A stretch of DNA of 64,000 nt, from assembly GCA_033085395.1 (NCBI GenBank), contig JANQBS010000086.1:90278-154277 (forward strand). The letters are read 5' to 3'. How positions within the stretch are numbered: the first letter of the stretch is position 1; the number at the start of each line of letters is the position of its first letter. The translations under genes were made by a program, and so were the position numbers. Below, in pieces: positions 61,021 to 64,000 of this stretch. The notes below the pieces were generated by a model. The model made no database searches, was not told the origin of the DNA, and worked only from the letters and a program-made list of their open reading frames with translations. Source of the DNA: Xanthoparmelia taractica (lineage: Eukaryota > Ascomycota > Lecanoromycetes > Lecanorales > Parmeliaceae).

Positions 61021-62957
61021 TAGATTCCTTGTTGACCTGTGCTGGAACGATTTGCCACTGCTCGACGAGGTGATTACGAAATTGAAAATTCCACGACCAC
61101 AACACCAGCAGTACCCTTCGTCATGGCATCCCGATTCTGAAGACGTCGACCTAATTAGAAAGTTCCTCTGTCCATCTGATTGGACCCAAGAAGATGCTCT
61201 TGCAACGGACATAACGTACTTGTCGAAACTTGACTCGTATAGACGTGATATCATGGGGATCCAAGACGAAGAGCTCAAGAATGACACACAGAATTTCATA
61301 GAGTCATACAATCGAACACTGTTGCCTTTTGTGGAACCGTCTTATGACAGAAGATTTTGGCAATGGTATTCATACAGATCCCGTCTTCAAAATCGATTCA
61401 CAGAATGTCTCAAGAAGACCGGGCAGTCAATCGAGCAATTTTTGAAAGACAATCGCGAGCGTCAGCATGAAGACCATAGCTTTGACGCTATCAATGAGGT
61501 TGACCCAGCGACAATAACCGATGGAATGAAGATTCCGTCTTCAAAAGCTGGATCTCTTGTCCTCTTCGCCGTTTCGGGATCAGGGAAGACTCGGAGTATC
61601 GAACGTCTGCTATCACGTCATTTCGGGTTTTATTTTCAGGCTTGTTTCGTTACCTTACAACCCCAAGGACTTCATAGCGCACGGCGAATTCCCGGCTCAA
61701 AAGACACGCTCTTGCTGGGGAAGATGATCCGCTTTGCTCGGAGTATCCATCAAGGAGTACGGGAGGTTAATGAGGCGAGTTGGGTCACAAAATGGCTCGT
61801 TAGCCTTATCAACTATCGTATAGCTGTCTTCGCTCGGTTTCTAACGGTAGCCAAAGAACTGCCCTTTCCAATGGAATCTCTTCCACGACTTTGGTTCGAG
61901 CTCCAAGTAAGTAACCGAGAAGACCTTTTTGACGAGGGTTTCCAACTGGCATGTCTGACCGACATACCATTGACTGTCATGAAGGACGCCCACGAGTTAA
62001 TTGAGGAGCAATTGGGCCCAGCTCAGATGTACTTTTGCCTAGACGAAGCGCAGGCCGACATCGACGCTCAAATTCGCACCGTGGACGGCACAGTCTCGCT
62101 GCTCAAACTGTGGGCGCGGAGATTCTTCTTCGGTAAGTCTAGGCGGGCTAAATACAGCCCGGTGATTTACTCATTTCCTGGAAGAAAAATTGGCTCTAGA
62201 TGCTGCCAAGGAATTCTTGTTGGAAGGAAGGTCTAAGTTGATGGAGAGGTCGTTGGGAGAGTTTCTTCAAGAACAAGGGAATGCAATGAGTTCTTTGGGC
62301 AAGGCTGCTGAGTATTTCTTGGCCTGGGTGAGTCGTAATCGGGAAAGAAGCGATAAGCAATATTGACGTCTTTCATCTCAGAATCCTAGATCGAATCTTT
62401 GTCAACGATGAAGATCGGTTGCTCGGATCGAAAGAAAAGGATCGATTGCCACAGCTACTTGATGCTTTAAAGAAAGCCCAGTGATTGAATAAAGCCGAAG
62501 CTCTTGATCTATCTGGATATACTTTACTCCGAGGTGATATCATGGGTCACACGTACGACGGCTCTGTAGAGTTGCCATGTTGGATGGAACTTGTGAGAAC
62601 TTCGAGAAAGCCGAATGCAACATTCTTTTTCCCAGAGAACACCGCGGGTCCAGATCTAATGTTTGCATTGGAAAAGCCTTCTATGAAACAAGATATAGTT
62701 CTGTGTCTTTTACAGGCAAGTCGGTTGACGAAGACGACCAGACGAGTATCCCATCCTCTGGCAGGGCACTCGTTTCAGGGGCTCAGCCCTACTCTCCGTC
62801 CCGCAACCATCAAAAAAAAAACAACGCGTCCCAAGATCAAATAACAGTTACACAAATCAACACCATGCCTCGTAATAAGACGTCCAATGATCTAGATCAC
62901 GTGAAGAAGGATTCTAAGCCTTCTAAGACCCCAAAAGAACGTCCCTTAAGGCCCTGA
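61021..62957 (+). pseudogene. P-loop NTPase gene with possible nuclease-like tail, broken
   Basis: The main frame (to 62132) has LVLFAVSGSGKTRSIERLL (Walker A) followed by GFYF, and AQMYFCLDEAQADIDA (Walker B). Intron 62133-62184 (GTAAGT..GAAG) leads to EKLALDAAKEFLLEGRSK and AAEYFLAW. A donor at 62328 follows, but no acceptor restores the next coding-like frame (RIFVNDEDRLLGSKEKDRL), and that frame then meets TGA at 62482-62484. Beyond it, LNKAEALDLSGYTLLRGD and ATFFFPENTAGPDLMFAL continue in frame. The GSGKTR..GFYF pattern and a C-terminal GPDLMF..VLCLLQ remind me of Crinkler-like NTPase-nuclease proteins of fungi and oomycetes, but I cannot confirm that. The 5' end is unresolved: coding-like sequence begins before 61052 with no ATG, perhaps after an acceptor TTTAG at 61019-61023. 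Confidence 0.6.
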
Positions 62958-64000
62958 TTATTGCTTAAATATAAATTAATAAAAATTAAGTAGTTATGAA
63001 TTAATAAAGAGAGTTAATTGCTAGATACCCTTATTCTAGATAATTCGTACGCAATCTTTAATTTATTCTTTAATAATGAGATCATAGAAATCCTTATACG
63101 ATATACAAATAAGTACGCTTTTCTGAATCCTGGGCCTAAAAATCCTAATACACTGTCACGAACGAATGGACGTGTAGTGGGATTGACTGCTTCTATTGAC
63201 TGAATATGCTACGAAGGCTCTGAAAACTCTTCTCCGGAGCAACATTGATCCACATCGGGCTTGGCATTCGGAGAGCACATGCCAAAACCGTGACATACAC
63301 GTACTTAATTCTCAATCATAATTAAGAAATTTCGAGCGTTCTTAGAAGTTAGTATTTGAATAGATCTTTATTCGAAACTAATTATTTTAGAGTTCTAGAA
63401 TATCAATTTCCTAAAAGATTCTATTTATAATTAGGTTTTAAAGTATATTAATCTAAAAAGATAACAATAAATAGATCGATTCTTTTATATCTCGAATCCT
63501 CAATTATTAGGTTAATAAGAAACTTTATTTATTAAATTAAAATTATTAAGTAATACGCTTAGATAGGCCTTTAAGAAGTATTAAAAGATGAGTACTTATT
63601 TAGCTATAAATGAGATAATTTAGAGATTTATGGGTCGAGTTAAAGAAATTATTAATATTTTTAGTAAATTCACTTCGAAAGGCTTTAAGATTTGAGTCTT
63701 AGCAAATTAGAGCTACGTTTTTAATTAAGTATATTATGCTAAGGGCTACGGGCCGGAAAGATCTAATATATTTAGTGGGATATTCCATATTATATCGTAT
63801 TATATTATATCATGGGAGAGTATTATGAGGGGGTTATATTAGATTACTTATAAAGATATAAGATAAGAAATTACTAATATCATGGAATAATCTAGGAAAT
63901 TTCTAATATATATAGGGGTATTCTATAATGTAGATTATTTCTTATATTAGGTGGCGAATAAGATAAGAAAATTTTAGATTAATATATAAGTTAGGGCGAA
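62958..64000. other. AT-rich block (RIP-like isochore edge)
   Basis: From about 62958 to the window end the sequence is dominated by A and T, with many TA steps and almost no open frames, in sharp contrast to everything left of it. Only 63154-63295 has normal composition (next entry). The pattern fits a repeat degraded by C-to-T mutation, as RIP does, but the original element is not recognisable. Confidence 0.8.
63149..63300. mobile_element. Solo LTR or short non-autonomous element with 5-bp TSD
   Basis: A 142-bp element (63154-63295) starts TGTCACG and ends CGTGACA, a perfect 7-bp terminal inverted repeat with TG..CA ends. It is flanked on both sides by TACAC (63149-63153 and 63296-63300), a 5-bp target-site duplication. 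TG..CA ends with a 4-6 bp duplication are typical of LTR retrotransposons. No coding capacity. Its composition is normal while the flanks are AT-rich, so it probably inserted after the flanks decayed. Confidence 0.65.

Overview
The window looks like nuclear DNA of a filamentous ascomycete (Pezizomycotina). Protein genes carry short introns of about 46-150 nt with GT..AG ends and CTGAC/CTAAC-like branch sites. Typical fungal families are present: a Fung_rhodopsin membrane protein, a fungal_trans C2H2 factor, Fmp27, an Fmp-type lipid-transfer giant, a FEX fluoride exporter, a GPI-type GH16 enzyme, peptidase S28 and a GMC oxidoreductase. I cannot fix the class or species from sequence alone. No rRNA, convincing tRNA or CRISPR array was seen.

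The left and middle part (1-48 kb) is ordinary gene space with intact reading frames. In order it holds: a B-type mitotic cyclin (+); a 3010-residue Fmp27/Hobbit-type bridge-like lipid transfer protein (-); a small one-helix membrane protein (+); an Upp-type uracil phosphoribosyltransferase (-); a double-CrcB fluoride exporter (+), divergent from it; a GH16 cell-wall enzyme (+); a low-complexity Ala/Pro secreted protein (+); a two-finger C2H2 transcription factor (-); a Cdc25-type Ras GEF with SH3 and WW-like modules (+); a rhodopsin-like seven-helix protein (+); a short Sec2-domain Rab GEF (+); a GMC oxidoreductase (+); an S28 serine peptidase (+); and a small membrane protein (+). Between the rhodopsin-like gene and the Sec2 gene lies about 3 kb of simple sequence: a TTC microsatellite, a degenerate ~19-bp tandem array, then an abrupt switch from pyrimidine-rich to purine-rich strand.

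The right part (48.7-64 kb) is different. The recognisable genes there all look broken: an Hsp70-like gene that lost the middle of its ATPase domain, a coiled-coil family gene with two in-frame stops, a 5'-truncated fungal transcription factor divergent from a DHA1-type MFS transporter (both interrupted), and a P-loop NTPase gene with a possible nuclease-like tail that carries a frameshift and a stop. At about 62.96 kb the sequence turns abruptly AT-rich, as expected of a repeat-derived, RIP-like isochore. Inside that AT-rich block sits a 142-bp element of normal composition with TG..CA ends, a 7-bp terminal inverted repeat and a perfect 5-bp target duplication, most simply a solo LTR or a short non-autonomous element. 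The decay of the genes towards this block suggests a region edge (subtelomeric or isochore border); that reading is inference.

The most unusual regulatory observation is in the C2H2 factor. Its first intron is a multiple of three, has no in-frame stop, and splits the codon of the fourth zinc ligand of finger 1, so retention would give a full-length protein with a disabled finger. Two further genes (rhodopsin-like, Sec2) also have stop-free introns of length 3n.
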